DNA from: an uncultured Oscillospiraceae bacterium
GTDB taxonomy: Bacteria; Bacillota; Clostridia; Oscillospirales; Ruminococcaceae
Reading direction: 5' to 3'
DNA length: 17,930 nucleotides
Assembly (NCBI GenBank): GCA_905212515.1
Contig: CAJMEU010000046.1
Coordinates: 1-17,930, forward strand
Part shown: positions 1 to 6,774 of the stretch, piece after piece
Layout of the letters: each line of letters begins with the position of its first letter
Position numbering within the stretch: the stretch's first letter is position 1
Notes under the pieces: generated by a model
Database searches by the model: none
Told to the model about the DNA's origin: nothing
What the model saw: the letters and a program-made list of their open reading frames with translations, nothing else
Translations under genes and position numbers: made by a program

Positions 1-355
1 AGGTGTTGGCCAGCGTCTGCGCTTCCACGCCCTGGCTGGCGTCCACCACCAGCACCGCGCCCTCGCAGGCGGCCAGGCTGCGGCTGACCTCGTAGCCAAA
101 GTCCACGTGGCCCGGTGTGTCGATGAGGTTGAACTCGTACTCTCCGCCGTTTTTCGCCGTATAGCGCAGGGTGACGGCGCGGGCCTTGATGGTGATGCCG
201 CGCTCGCGCTCCAGGTCCATATTGTCCAGCAGCTGCTGTTCCATCTGGCGCTCGTCCACGGCCTTGGTGCTCTCCAAAATGCGGTCGGCCAACGTGGATT
301 TGCCGTGGTCGATGTGGGCGATGATGCAGAAATTGCGGATGTGCTGTGCGTCCAA
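1..355 (-). CDS. lepA: Elongation factor 4 (LepA), 5' part only
   Basis: This is the N-terminal 118 codons of LepA/EF4, the ribosome-associated translational GTPase that acts on stalled or mispositioned tRNAs. The gene runs off the left edge. Visible motifs are the P-loop AHIDHGKST, the switch I stretch ERERGITIKA and the G3 motif DTPGH. The segments IRNFCIIAHIDHGKSTLADR, QQLLDNMDLERERGIT and VEAQTLANT separate LepA from its relative TypA. No in-frame ATG fits. I chose TTG at 355-353 because GGGGAGG lies at the right distance upstream and the protein then starts MDAQHIRNF, as usual for the family. The nearby ATG (376-374) is out of frame. It is divergent from the regulator at 527. The identification is very secure; the start codon is an inference. 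Confidence 0.95.
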   Translation of the reverse strand, partial: MDAQHIRNFCIIAHIDHGKSTLADRILESTKAVDERQMEQQLLDNMDLERERGITIKARAVTLRYTAKNGGEYEFNLIDTPGHVDFGYEVSRSLAACEGAVLVVDASQGVEAQTLANT

Positions 356-389
356 AGGGCGTTCCTCCCCGAGTATGTCATAATAAATT

Positions 390-419
390 ATTATAGCACA
401 CCCGCGCGCCCCCACGCAA
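390..419 (-). promoter_or_regulatory. Promoter of lepA (minus strand)
   Basis: Read on the minus strand, a perfect TATAAT (395-390) is preceded by an extended -10 TGC, and a weak -35 TTGCGT (419-414) lies 18 bases upstream. It gives a leader of about 30 bases before the TTG start of lepA. The extended -10 can offset the poor -35. Confidence 0.6.
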
Positions 420-457
420 GGAATGCGCGCGCAGGGCAAAAAAATTCCTCGCAGGGC

Positions 458-487
458 TTGACATAACAATTTATGGTATGATATACT
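458..487 (+). promoter_or_regulatory. Promoter of the winged-helix regulator
   Basis: The -35 hexamer TTGACA (458-463) is perfect and the -10 TATACT (482-487) follows after 18 bases. Transcription would start near 494, about 33 bases before the ATG at 527. The -10 box is embedded in an inverted repeat. Confidence 0.75.
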
Positions 488-498
488 GGCATCATACC
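475..498. promoter_or_regulatory. Inverted-repeat operator over the regulator promoter
   Basis: GGTATGAT (475-482) and ATCATACC (491-498) form a perfect 8-base inverted repeat with an 8-base centre. The left arm touches the -10 box and the right arm covers the expected start site. A dimer bound here would block RNA polymerase, which suggests autorepression by the adjacent ArsR-like protein. The dyad is directly visible; which protein binds it is inference. Confidence 0.6.
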
Positions 499-526
499 AA
501 TAAATGTTACGTTGTGGAGGCATGTG

Positions 527-1153
527 ATGAAACCGGAACTGCGGGAAGATGGCCGTCTGGTGCTGACCATCAAAACAGAAAAGGACCTGCGCACCTATAT
601 GCAGCCCCTGCGCCAAAAAATTTTATTCGAGCTGGGCCTGCGCCCGGCGGGCATGACGGCCAAGCAATTGGCCGACACGCTGCACATTGCCCCCTCCAGC
701 GCCGGGCACCACCTGGGCAAGCTGGCGGACCTGGGCCTGGTGGAGCTGGCCCGCACCGAGAATATCCACGGCATCACGGCCAAGTTCTACCGCGCCACGG
801 ACGTGACGGTCAGCATCGACGTGATCAAGGGCTCGGCGCTAATGCATCAGGCTTTGGTGCAGAACTCCGTGGCCGAGCAGGCGGGCCGCCTGATGGATGT
901 GATGACCCTGGTGGAGAGCGGCGCCATTCCCCGCGACGCCAGCAACAGCAACCTCAGCACCGGTATGGTCTACCTGACGCCCGCACAGGCCGAGGCGTGG
1001 CACGCGGATTTTGACAAGTTTATCCACGCCCACACCCAGCCGCGGGAGGGCGCCCAGGCCTATGAATATAGCCTTTTGATGCTGAACCTGTCCCTGTGGC
1101 AGCAGCACCGGGCGGAATTCACCGCCCCTAAGGACCCGCAGCCGGAGGAATAA
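527..1153 (+). CDS. ArsR-like winged-helix transcriptional regulator
   Basis: A 208-residue cytoplasmic DNA-binding protein. Residues about 25-75 form an ArsR/HTH_20-type winged helix: PLRQKILFELGL, then MTAKQLADTLHIAPSSAGHH as helix-turn-helix and LGLVELARTE leading into the wing. The remaining 130 residues are helical and of unknown ligand; no metal-binding cysteine pair is seen, so a metal sensor is unlikely. The ATG at 527 is chosen because GTGGAGG (514-520) sits 6 bases upstream; the in-frame TTG at 512 and GTG at 524 lie within or too close to that site. The promoter carries a palindrome consistent with autorepression. Such regulators often sit next to an MFS exporter, and one follows at 1611, although 457 bases of repeats separate them. 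The exact subfamily is unknown. Confidence 0.88.
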   Translation: MKPELREDGRLVLTIKTEKDLRTYMQPLRQKILFELGLRPAGMTAKQLADTLHIAPSSAGHHLGKLADLGLVELARTENIHGITAKFYRATDVTVSIDVIKGSALMHQALVQNSVAEQAGRLMDVMTLVESGAIPRDASNSNLSTGMVYLTPAQAEAWHADFDKFIHAHTQPREGAQAYEYSLLMLNLSLWQQHRAEFTAPKDPQPEE

Positions 1154-1239
1154 CGCGGACTTGATCGCTTTGTAATAGGCCCCTCGTCTTTTTCAGAGCC
1201 CCGGCTAGGGAATCTGCCGGAGGGCGGAGACACCACCTG

Positions 1240-1327
1240 CGGCTATTTTTTATTGCTCCGCAATAAAAAACCTGATCCTTATGGCCGTGGCCAGAGGACT
1301 GGCCACATGGCCGAAAAAATTGCCTTA
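1240..1327. repeat. 88-base structured repeat, copy 1
   Basis: Copy 1 begins CGGCTATTTTTTATTG and holds two hairpins: TTTTTTATTG with CAATAAAAAA (1261-1270), and GTGGCCA with TGGCCAC. An outer stem is possible between GGCTATTTTTT and the imperfect AAAAAATTGCC near its end. It aligns without gaps to the next 88 bases. Either T or A run could support factor-independent termination. Confidence 0.75.
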
Positions 1328-1415
1328 CGGCTATTTTTTATTGCTGTACAATAAAAAACGCATCTCCAAGGCCGTGGGCCGGGGACGGCCCACAGGGCCG
1401 AAAAAATAGCCGAAG
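1328..1415. repeat. 88-base structured repeat, copy 2
   Basis: Copy 2 directly abuts copy 1. It keeps the AT hairpin (loop changed to ctgta) and the GC hairpin, which is now GTGGGCC with GGCCCAC. The outer stem is perfect here: CGGCTATTTTTT (1328-1339) with AAAAAATAGCCG (1401-1412). The two copies differ at paired positions in a compensatory way, which supports a maintained structure. Confidence 0.75.
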
Positions 1416-1610
1416 GGCTGCTTTTTGAAGGCGCGGCTGTGCGCTTTTGGCCCGTTTTGCGCGCATGGCCTTTCTTTTTTGCGCCTTTTTTGCCTTTATT
1501 TTCATTTTTTTCGCTTATTTTTGCTAGAAAACACCGTCTTTTTGCCCTTGTTTTTTCCTCCTTTTTCGCCGCCATCCATGCCGTCATCCATCTTGAAAGG
1601 AGCGACCCCT

Positions 1611-2879
1611 ATGAAGCGCACGTCCTTCCCTCTGCGGGCTTACGAGGCCTTTTTCATCTTCGGCGGGCTGTCCAGGGGCTTCACCCTCTGCGTGGTCACG
1701 CTGGTCTTTTTATCCCGCGGTTTCAGCCTGGCCCAGCTTTCCCTGGGGATGGCCCTGCAGTCCGCTGTCTCCATGCTGCTGGAGCTGCCCAGCGGCATGG
1801 CCGGCGACCTGTGGGGCCGCAAGCGGGTGTGGATCGCCGGCCGGGCCTTTTCGCTGGCCGCGCTGATGCTGTACCTGTTCTGCTCCGGCCCCGTGCTGTA
1901 CCTGGCCTTTTTGTGCAACGGCGCGGCGAGCGCGCTGTCTTCCGGCACCATCGACGCCATGTTCCTGGACGGCTGGCTGGCCGCCCGGGGGCCCGGCAGC
2001 CTGAACAAGGCCAGCATGGTGCGCACGGTGGCCGACACGGGCGGCCTTGCCGTGGGCGCTTTGGCCGGCGGCCTCCTCAGCTCCGTCGCCTTTTGGCGGC
2101 CTTATACGCTGAACCTGCTGGCCAACGCGGCCATGCTGGGCCGAACGACCCCCCCGCCCGCGGTGTTGACGCCCCCCCCCCCCCCCCGCCCGCGGCCCCC
2201 GGGCCAACGCGCCGGCCCCCGCCCCCGGCCGCTGGCCCAGGGCGCGGCCACGGCCGGCGCGGCTGCGGCCGCGCCGGCGCTGATGGTCAGCCTGCTGGGC
2301 GGGACGCTGCTGGGGTTTGTGATGATCGGCCCCGAGGCTTACTGGCAGCCCCGCCTGCTGGAACTGGCCGGCGTCGCCCCCGGCGTGCTGCTGGGCGTTT
2401 TGTCCTGCGCGTCCATGTTCGGCGCTGTGGCGGGCAGCTTCCTCACCGAACGGCTGTCCCACCGGCTGAAAAAGCCCATGGGCATGTATTTGCTGACCCG
2501 CGGGCTGCACCTGTTCTGCCTGGCAGCCCTCGCCTTCGCCCGCAGCGTGCCGGCCTTCTGCGCCTGGTTCGTGTTGTATTACCTGATGCTGGGCATGCAC
2601 AGCACGGCCGACGACGTGCTGCTGCACACCCACGTGCCCGGGGCGGTGCGCGGCTCGGTGATGAGCGTGCAGAGCCTGCTTGTCAGCGGCGGGGTGGCCG
2701 TCTCCCAGCTGGCCGCCGCGGCCGTGCTGGCCCGGGGCGCCATCCCCGCGCTGTGGCTGATGCAGGCCGCCGTGCTGGCACTGGGCACCGCACTGTGCCT
2801 GGCCTGGTACCTGGGCACCCGCTGGCACAGGCCCCCGGTAAACGCCGGTCTGCACCCGGATTTGGGGCAAATGCGGTAA
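1611..2879 (+). CDS. MFS transporter, probable drug/metabolite exporter
   Basis: A 422-residue membrane protein of the major facilitator superfamily with a 12-helix plan. The loop after helix 2 has the MFS signature GDLWGRKRV (about residues 64-72), and helices 1-5 and 7-12 read as normal hydrophobic segments. ATG 1611 follows AAAGGAG (1596-1602) by 8 bases; in-frame extensions upstream lie in the T-rich leader and look non-coding. Substrate unknown; the nearby winged-helix regulator suggests export, but that is inference. Oddity: after YTLNLLANAAMLG the sixth helix stops short and becomes a proline/arginine-rich stretch (about residues 180-220) encoded by very C-rich DNA with a run of 16 C (2172-2187). 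The reading frame remains open across it. This may be sequence error or a slippage-prone tract. Confidence 0.85.
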   Translation: MKRTSFPLRAYEAFFIFGGLSRGFTLCVVTLVFLSRGFSLAQLSLGMALQSAVSMLLELPSGMAGDLWGRKRVWIAGRAFSLAALMLYLFCSGPVLYLAFLCNGAASALSSGTIDAMFLDGWLAARGPGSLNKASMVRTVADTGGLAVGALAGGLLSSVAFWRPYTLNLLANAAMLGRTTPPPAVLTPPPPPRPRPPGQRAGPRPRPLAQGAATAGAAAAAPALMVSLLGGTLLGFVMIGPEAYWQPRLLELAGVAPGVLLGVLSCASMFGAVAGSFLTERLSHRLKKPMGMYLLTRGLHLFCLAALAFARSVPAFCAWFVLYYLMLGMHSTADDVLLHTHVPGAVRGSVMSVQSLLVSGGVAVSQLAAAAVLARGAIPALWLMQAAVLALGTALCLAWYLGTRWHRPPVNAGLHPDLGQMR

Positions 2880-2895
2880 TTCTGCTTTACCTATA

Positions 2896-2918
2896 GTATA
2901 AAATCACACTTTTTATAC
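2896..2918. promoter_or_regulatory. AT-rich hairpin after the MFS gene
   Basis: GTATAAAA (2896-2903) and TTTTATAC (2911-2918) form a perfect 8-base inverted repeat around a 7-base loop, 17 bases after the MFS stop codon. It could be a weak transcription end or a protein-binding dyad. It lacks a GC-rich stem, so termination would be inefficient. Confidence 0.4.
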
Positions 2919-2927
2919 AACTTGTCC

Positions 2928-2956
2928 TTGACTGTGCCCGCCGGATTTGCTAAAAT
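2928..2956 (+). promoter_or_regulatory. Promoter of the 3D/G5 protein gene
   Basis: TTGACT (2928-2933), a 17-base spacer and TAAAAT (2951-2956) make a near-consensus vegetative promoter. The expected start near 2963 lies just before a palindrome at 2968-2984. Confidence 0.7.
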
Positions 2957-2967
2957 GCTAGACGACC

Positions 2968-2984
2968 TTGTTAAAATTTAACAA
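2968..2984. promoter_or_regulatory. Palindromic candidate operator, Rex-like
   Basis: TTGTTAAA, one A, then TTTAACAA is a perfect palindrome placed about 5 to 21 bases after the expected start site. Its half sites TTGTTAA/TTAACAA equal those of the redox repressor Rex in Clostridia. The centre is 3 bases where Rex sites normally have 4, so Rex binding is doubtful. Confidence 0.45.
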
Positions 2985-3020
2985 AGTGAATTTGGCAAAG
3001 CTGTGGGAAAGGATGTCGGC

Positions 3021-4070
3021 ATGACAAAACGGACCGAACATATCCGCCGGGCGCTGCTGCGCGGCGGGCCGCGCTGGCTGGCGCTGGGCGCCTGCGGGGC
3101 GTGCGCCGCCGCCATGCTGCTGGCCGTGGACGCCAGCGTGCGGCTGGTGCGCGTGGCTGACAGATCCGGCACCTTGGCCACAGCCATCACGGCCCTGACC
3201 GAACCCGGGGACCTGCTGGACCTGACGGAGGTGGAGCTGGGCGCCGACGACGCGGCCGTACTGGACCTGATGGAGGACGAAGCCACCCTGCGGGTGCTGC
3301 GCGCCTTTCCGGTGGAGATCGAGGCAGACGGCGGGCAGGTGGCGGTGCAGATCGCCCAGGGCACGGTGGCGGACGCGCTGAAAAAAGGCGGCGTGGCGTT
3401 GGCCGGCGACGATTTTACCGAGCCCGCCCTCACCGCCCCTCTCGCGGAGGGCATGGGCCCCATCGCCGTGCACCGCGTGACCTACGAGGACACCGTCACC
3501 ACCGAACCGATCCCCTTTGACACCCAATATATCGAGGAAGGCGACCCGGAGACCAGCCGCTACCATCACAATATTTTGCAGCAGACCGGCGAAGAGGGCC
3601 TGCAGGAAGTGACCACCCGCGCCAGGTACGTCGACGGGGAATACGATTCCAGCGAAGTGGTGCGCTGCGTGGTGACGGTGGAGCCGGTGCCGGAGGTGTT
3701 CGCCACCGTGCACAACAACGTGGTCAGCCCCCTGCCGGCGCCGGAGGGCATCACCGTGGAAAACAACGTGCCCAGCAGCTATTCCACCGTGTACACCATG
3801 AGGGCCACGGGCTATTACTCGCCCCGGGGCCGGGGCGCCTCGGGCCTGGGGCTGTACTACGGCACCTTTGCCGTGGACCCCACCCTCATCCCCTACGGCA
3901 CCAAGGTGTACATCGTCTCCACCGACGGCCGGTTCGTGTACGGCTGGGCCATCGCCACCGACACGGGCGCCTTTATCCACCAGAACCGCATGCAGGTGGA
4001 CCTGTTCTACGAAACTTACGCCGAAAGCGCCGCCAACGGCGTCAAGCAGGTATACGTCTATGTGCCCTGA
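3021..4070 (+). CDS. Cell-wall protein with G5 and 3D domains
   Basis: A 349-residue envelope protein of the YabE/YocH type. It opens with a basic segment and one membrane helix (about residues 15-33), so it is exported or anchored. A DUF348-like/linker part follows, then a G5 domain (about residues 152-235, from VTYEDTVTTEPIPFDTQYIE through the TVEP end), then a C-terminal 3D domain (residues 260-349). The three aspartates that name the 3D domain are present: D286 in AVDP, D314 in ATDTG and D327 in QVDLF. This double-psi barrel is shared with lytic transglycosylase MltA and Rpf-like proteins, so peptidoglycan cleavage or remodelling is the likely role. ATG 3021 has AAAGGA 7 bases upstream; GTG at 3003 lies before that site. 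It has its own promoter and terminator, so it is monocistronic. Confidence 0.88.
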   Translation: MTKRTEHIRRALLRGGPRWLALGACGACAAAMLLAVDASVRLVRVADRSGTLATAITALTEPGDLLDLTEVELGADDAAVLDLMEDEATLRVLRAFPVEIEADGGQVAVQIAQGTVADALKKGGVALAGDDFTEPALTAPLAEGMGPIAVHRVTYEDTVTTEPIPFDTQYIEEGDPETSRYHHNILQQTGEEGLQEVTTRARYVDGEYDSSEVVRCVVTVEPVPEVFATVHNNVVSPLPAPEGITVENNVPSSYSTVYTMRATGYYSPRGRGASGLGLYYGTFAVDPTLIPYGTKVYIVSTDGRFVYGWAIATDTGAFIHQNRMQVDLFYETYAESAANGVKQVYVYVP

Positions 4071-4085
4071 CCGTAAAATACAAAG

Positions 4086-4118
4086 CCGCGCCCCAAAAAC
4101 TTTGGGGCGCGGTTTTTT
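4086..4118 (+). terminator. Terminator of the 3D/G5 protein gene
   Basis: A perfect 12-base stem, CCGCGCCCCAAA (4086-4097) with TTTGGGGCGCGG (4101-4112), 3-base loop, then six T. It lies between convergent genes, and its minus-strand face has a weaker T run, so it may also stop the DUF3048 operon. Confidence 0.93.
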
Positions 4119-4120
4119 AT

Positions 4121-4168
4121 CACTGTCCTCTGGGGCCGGTTGGCCGCATGGCCAAAAACAGTCGAAGG
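4121..4168. repeat. Diverged partial copy of the 88-base repeat
   Basis: The segment containing TTGGCCGCATGGCCAAAAAC and AGTCGAAG matches the second half of the repeats at 1240-1415 (there CATGGCC or AGGGCC, then GAAAAAATAGCCGAAG). ACTGT (4122-4126) and ACAGT (4158-4162) could close it as an outer stem. It sits exactly in the gap between two convergent genes. Confidence 0.5.
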
Positions 4169-5266
4169 CTATTCGCCGGAGGAAGAGCCCGCCGCCTGGG
4201 GGGCGTTGGGGTCCAGCAGCAGCGTGTCTTTGTAGGCGTTGCTCACCAGGGCGATATAGCTTTTGCCCGTGTTTACTTCCAGTTCTTTTCCGTCGGCGTC
4301 GTACAGCTTCAGGGGCTGGGCGGCGGTGCCTTTTTTCCAGGTGACGGCCTGGTACTTGCCGCCGTAACAGTAGTAGCCTGTCCCTTCACGCAAATCGAAA
4401 TCGGTGCAGTTGCCGTCCGGCTTCAGCGAGACGTCGCAGAACAGCAGCAGCACGTTCTGAAAGGCCAGCTGGGCGCCCGTCAGCTCGTCCACCTGCGGCT
4501 GCTCGTACGCCTGTTTCAGGTAGCTGTTCGAGGCGCCGTCGTAGGTCAGCTTCACCGGCGACAGGGAGGAAAATTTGAAGCTGATGTCCGGCGCGCTGCC
4601 CTCGTCCGGCGTGCGGGCGCTTTGCGCGAAATGGAACAGGGGCGTGGCCGCGCCCGTGGAGGCCACATTGTTGGCCGTCATACCGGCGGCGATCATGGCC
4701 GCGTCGGTGTACCAGCAGTGCTCGTTGGCGTAGCCGGCCTGGTTGCGGGCCTCGTCGAATACAAAAGAGGTGGTGCCCAGGTACATGCCGTCCACGTCCT
4801 GATAGCCGAACTGGTTCAGCAGGTTCTGCGCGTAAATGCTGGAACCGATGTGCACGAACACCGCGTTCAGCGGCAGGGCGAACTGCAAATGCTGGTCCCG
4901 GGCCGAGCGCACGGGCCCCACCGCCGGGATGGCCGCCGGATCGGCGAACAGCGCCATCATGCGGGTGATGCCGCCCTCGGTCTCCATCTCAAAGATGGCG
5001 TCGGCCGAGCCGAGCCCCCGCTGGGGCAGGCAGGCGCGGATGTTGTTGATCATGATGGCCACCGGCCGGGTACCGGCCGCCAGGCCATCCGCCAGTGCTT
5101 CGCCGGTGACGAGGTTCACCTCGGGCGGGGGCCCTTCCGGCTGCTCCAGGCTTTGCGCCGGGGGCGCGGCGGCGCTGGAGGAAGAGGAGGACGCGTTGTC
5201 CTCACCGCAGGCCGCCAGGCCGATCACCAACGCCGCGGCCAGGCAGAATGCCAGGATTCGACGCAA
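4169..5266 (-). CDS. DUF3048 (YerB-family) lipoprotein
   Basis: A 365-residue secreted lipoprotein. The signal peptide ends in the lipobox LAAC (Cys20), followed by a serine-rich linker. The DUF3048 N-terminal domain shows RPVAIMINNIRACLPQRGL, EMETEGGITRMMALF and VGPVRSARDQH; the C-terminal domain has AFQNVLLLFCDVSL and ends near YIALVSNAYKDTLL. The family (Bacillus YerB) is widespread in Firmicutes and has no firm biochemical role; a surface or wall location is inferred. Start choice: GTG at 5275 has AAAGGA only one base away, which is too close, whereas TTG at 5266 sits at normal spacing, so TTG is preferred. It is the second gene of a pair with the homologous gene 45 bases upstream on this strand. 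Confidence 0.85.
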   Translation of the reverse strand: MRRILAFCLAAALVIGLAACGEDNASSSSSSAAAPPAQSLEQPEGPPPEVNLVTGEALADGLAAGTRPVAIMINNIRACLPQRGLGSADAIFEMETEGGITRMMALFADPAAIPAVGPVRSARDQHLQFALPLNAVFVHIGSSIYAQNLLNQFGYQDVDGMYLGTTSFVFDEARNQAGYANEHCWYTDAAMIAAGMTANNVASTGAATPLFHFAQSARTPDEGSAPDISFKFSSLSPVKLTYDGASNSYLKQAYEQPQVDELTGAQLAFQNVLLLFCDVSLKPDGNCTDFDLREGTGYYCYGGKYQAVTWKKGTAAQPLKLYDADGKELEVNTGKSYIALVSNAYKDTLLLDPNAPQAAGSSSGE

Positions 5267-5311
5267 ATTGATCACATCCTTTGTTTGGTGTGGGTTTTGG
5301 CAGGGACGCCG

Positions 5312-6502
5312 TCAGGAGTTGGCGCTGGAGGCCGCCTCTTCCCCGCGGATGGCCGGGTTGTAGGTAAAGCGCTCGGCCTCGTCCAGGTCCACTACGGCCA
5401 GATAGGTCTTGCCCGGGTTGATCTTCACGTTTTCCTCGTTGCCGTCCGCATCCACGATGCGCAGCACCTGGTCGGGCGCGCCCTTCAGCCAGCGCACTTT
5501 CTCCACTTTGCCGCCGTTGAAGTAGCAGCCGTAGCCGCCGAAGGTGTAGTCCACCTTCTGCAAATCGTAGCCGGAACCACCCGGATCAGGGTATACGCTG
5601 AAGTCGGTCAGGATCACCAGCACATTGTCGAAGGCCAGCTGTTCGCCGTTATTCTGGTCCGTGCTGGGCTTAATGCCGCCGAAATACTGGGAATACTGGC
5701 TCATCAGATATTTGCCCGAGGCCTCGTCCCAATCGAAATAGGTGCGGTAACTGTCGGAGTGGTAGATATCCACCTGCTTGGCGTCGCCGCCGGTCAGCAC
5801 GCGGGCAGGCTCGTCGTAACGCACAAAGTCGAAGATGGTGCTTTTATAAGGTTTGACCGTGGCGTCGTAGCCGCCCTTCTGGATGGTGGCGGCGATCTCC
5901 TCGCCCGTGGTAACATAAGTGTGTTCTTTCCAGACGCCACGGCTGGCAAATTCCTGATCGCGATGGCCCAAACTCATCCAAGAATCGCCATCGATGTTGA
6001 ATTCATCATAATCGTAGTTTTTGCGGTATTCCGTCTGCACCACGCTCTCGCCCACGTGCACGTACAGCATGCGGAAGGGCAGCAGCAGCTGGAAGAACTG
6101 GTCGCGCGCCGAGCGCACGGGGCCCACGCGGGGGATCTTCTCATAATCCGGGTAGATGGCCATGAAGCGGGTGATGCCGCCCTCCACCTTGATCTCCACC
6201 AGCATATCGGCCTCGGACAGGCCGGCCTGCGGGCGGGCGTTGTTGGAACCATTGTTGGAAATATTGTTCACCATGATGGCCACGGGGCGCACGCCCTCGG
6301 GGTAATCCTCCCCTTTCTCCAGGCCCGTCAGCAGCGCGGCATTGTAAGGTTTCTCGGCGGGCTCTTCCGGTACGCTCGCGCTTTGCGAGGCAGGGGTGGA
6401 CGCCGGCGCCGAAGCGTCACCGGAGGGGGATTTGCCGCCGCAGGCGGCCAGGACGCCGGCCGTCATGCACAGTGCCAGAAAGGCACAGAGGAATTTTTTC
6501 AT
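5312..6502 (-). CDS. DUF3048 (YerB-family) lipoprotein, first of a tandem pair
   Basis: A 396-residue lipoprotein: MKKFLCAFLALC signal peptide, lipobox LAAC with Cys21, then a Ser/Ala/Pro linker. The DUF3048 domain is clear: RPVAIMVNNI, NARPQAGLSEADMLVEI, VEGGITRFMAIY and RVGPVRSARDQFFQLLL, with a C-terminal half containing QLAFDNVLVILTDFSVY. The catalytic role of this family, if any, is unknown. It is clearly homologous to the next gene on this strand, so the pair arose by duplication. ATG 6502 has AGGAGA 8 bases upstream. A TTTACA/TATATT promoter lies about 60 bases ahead, and the short gap to the second gene means they are very likely co-transcribed. Confidence 0.9.
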   Translation of the reverse strand: MKKFLCAFLALCMTAGVLAACGGKSPSGDASAPASTPASQSASVPEEPAEKPYNAALLTGLEKGEDYPEGVRPVAIMVNNISNNGSNNARPQAGLSEADMLVEIKVEGGITRFMAIYPDYEKIPRVGPVRSARDQFFQLLLPFRMLYVHVGESVVQTEYRKNYDYDEFNIDGDSWMSLGHRDQEFASRGVWKEHTYVTTGEEIAATIQKGGYDATVKPYKSTIFDFVRYDEPARVLTGGDAKQVDIYHSDSYRTYFDWDEASGKYLMSQYSQYFGGIKPSTDQNNGEQLAFDNVLVILTDFSVYPDPGGSGYDLQKVDYTFGGYGCYFNGGKVEKVRWLKGAPDQVLRIVDADGNEENVKINPGKTYLAVVDLDEAERFTYNPAIRGEEAASSANS

Positions 6503-6564
6503 GTAATCGCTCTCCTGTATTCTCGGATTCTTTCAGTATCTCAACTGACAGTAACACATATTAT

Positions 6565-6593
6565 AATATACCGAACTTGACGCCGTTTGTAAA
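6565..6593 (-). promoter_or_regulatory. Promoter of the DUF3048 pair (minus strand)
   Basis: On the minus strand TTTACA (6593-6588), a 17-base spacer and TATATT (6570-6565) form a good promoter. An overlapping TATAAT just downstream could be used instead. The resulting leader is about 55 bases. Confidence 0.6.
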
Positions 6594-6745
6594 GCCAATC
6601 GGGTGATTTTTACAGAATCTTCAAAACTAATTCTTGGGCACGGCGCGACAAATTTCCACAAGATGGTGGGGCTTTTCTGCGCCTTTGCCCCTTTCCAACA
6701 AATAGGATGCCCCCTTTCACCCCGCGAAACAGCGCTAAAAAGTGC

Positions 6746-6774
6746 TTGACAGGCCAGGGAAAGGTTGGTATAAT
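6746..6774 (+). promoter_or_regulatory. Consensus promoter of tRNA-Lys
   Basis: TTGACA (6746-6751), 17 bases, TATAAT (6769-6774): a perfect vegetative promoter, as expected for a highly expressed stable RNA. Transcription would begin near 6781, about 47 bases before the mature tRNA. Confidence 0.9.

Larger units (their letters stand above)
1154..1610. other. Intergenic region with repeats and T-rich tract
   Basis: No believable gene lies in these 457 bases. A short dyad (CCGGC 1201-1205 with GCCGG 1216-1220) lacks a T run, so it is not a clear terminator. Two 88-base structured repeats fill 1240-1415. From about 1460 to 1570 the plus strand is strikingly T-rich (runs of 4 to 7 T). I see no convincing promoter for the downstream transporter; its ribosome site is AAAGGAG at 1596-1602. 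Confidence 0.6.

Noticed and set aside
107..466. Open frames on the plus strand over the lepA start
   Set aside because: They are antisense to lepA, which has the P-loop and DTPGH motifs on the minus strand, and have no ribosome site.
1154..1415. CRISPR array at the tandem repeats
   Set aside because: Only two adjoining 88-base units with no unique spacers and no cas genes.
1425..1610. N-terminal extension of the MFS protein to 1425
   Set aside because: The DNA is the T-rich leader, the translation has no normal signal, and AAAGGAG sits before ATG 1611.
1710..2870. Long minus-strand frame opposite the MFS gene
   Set aside because: The translation is Gly/Gln/His-rich low complexity, a GC-skew shadow of the real gene.
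4148..6580. 810-codon plus-strand frame over the DUF3048 genes
   Set aside because: It mirrors two lipoprotein genes with clear signal peptides and DUF3048 motifs; its translation is Val/Gly/His-rich with no known domain.
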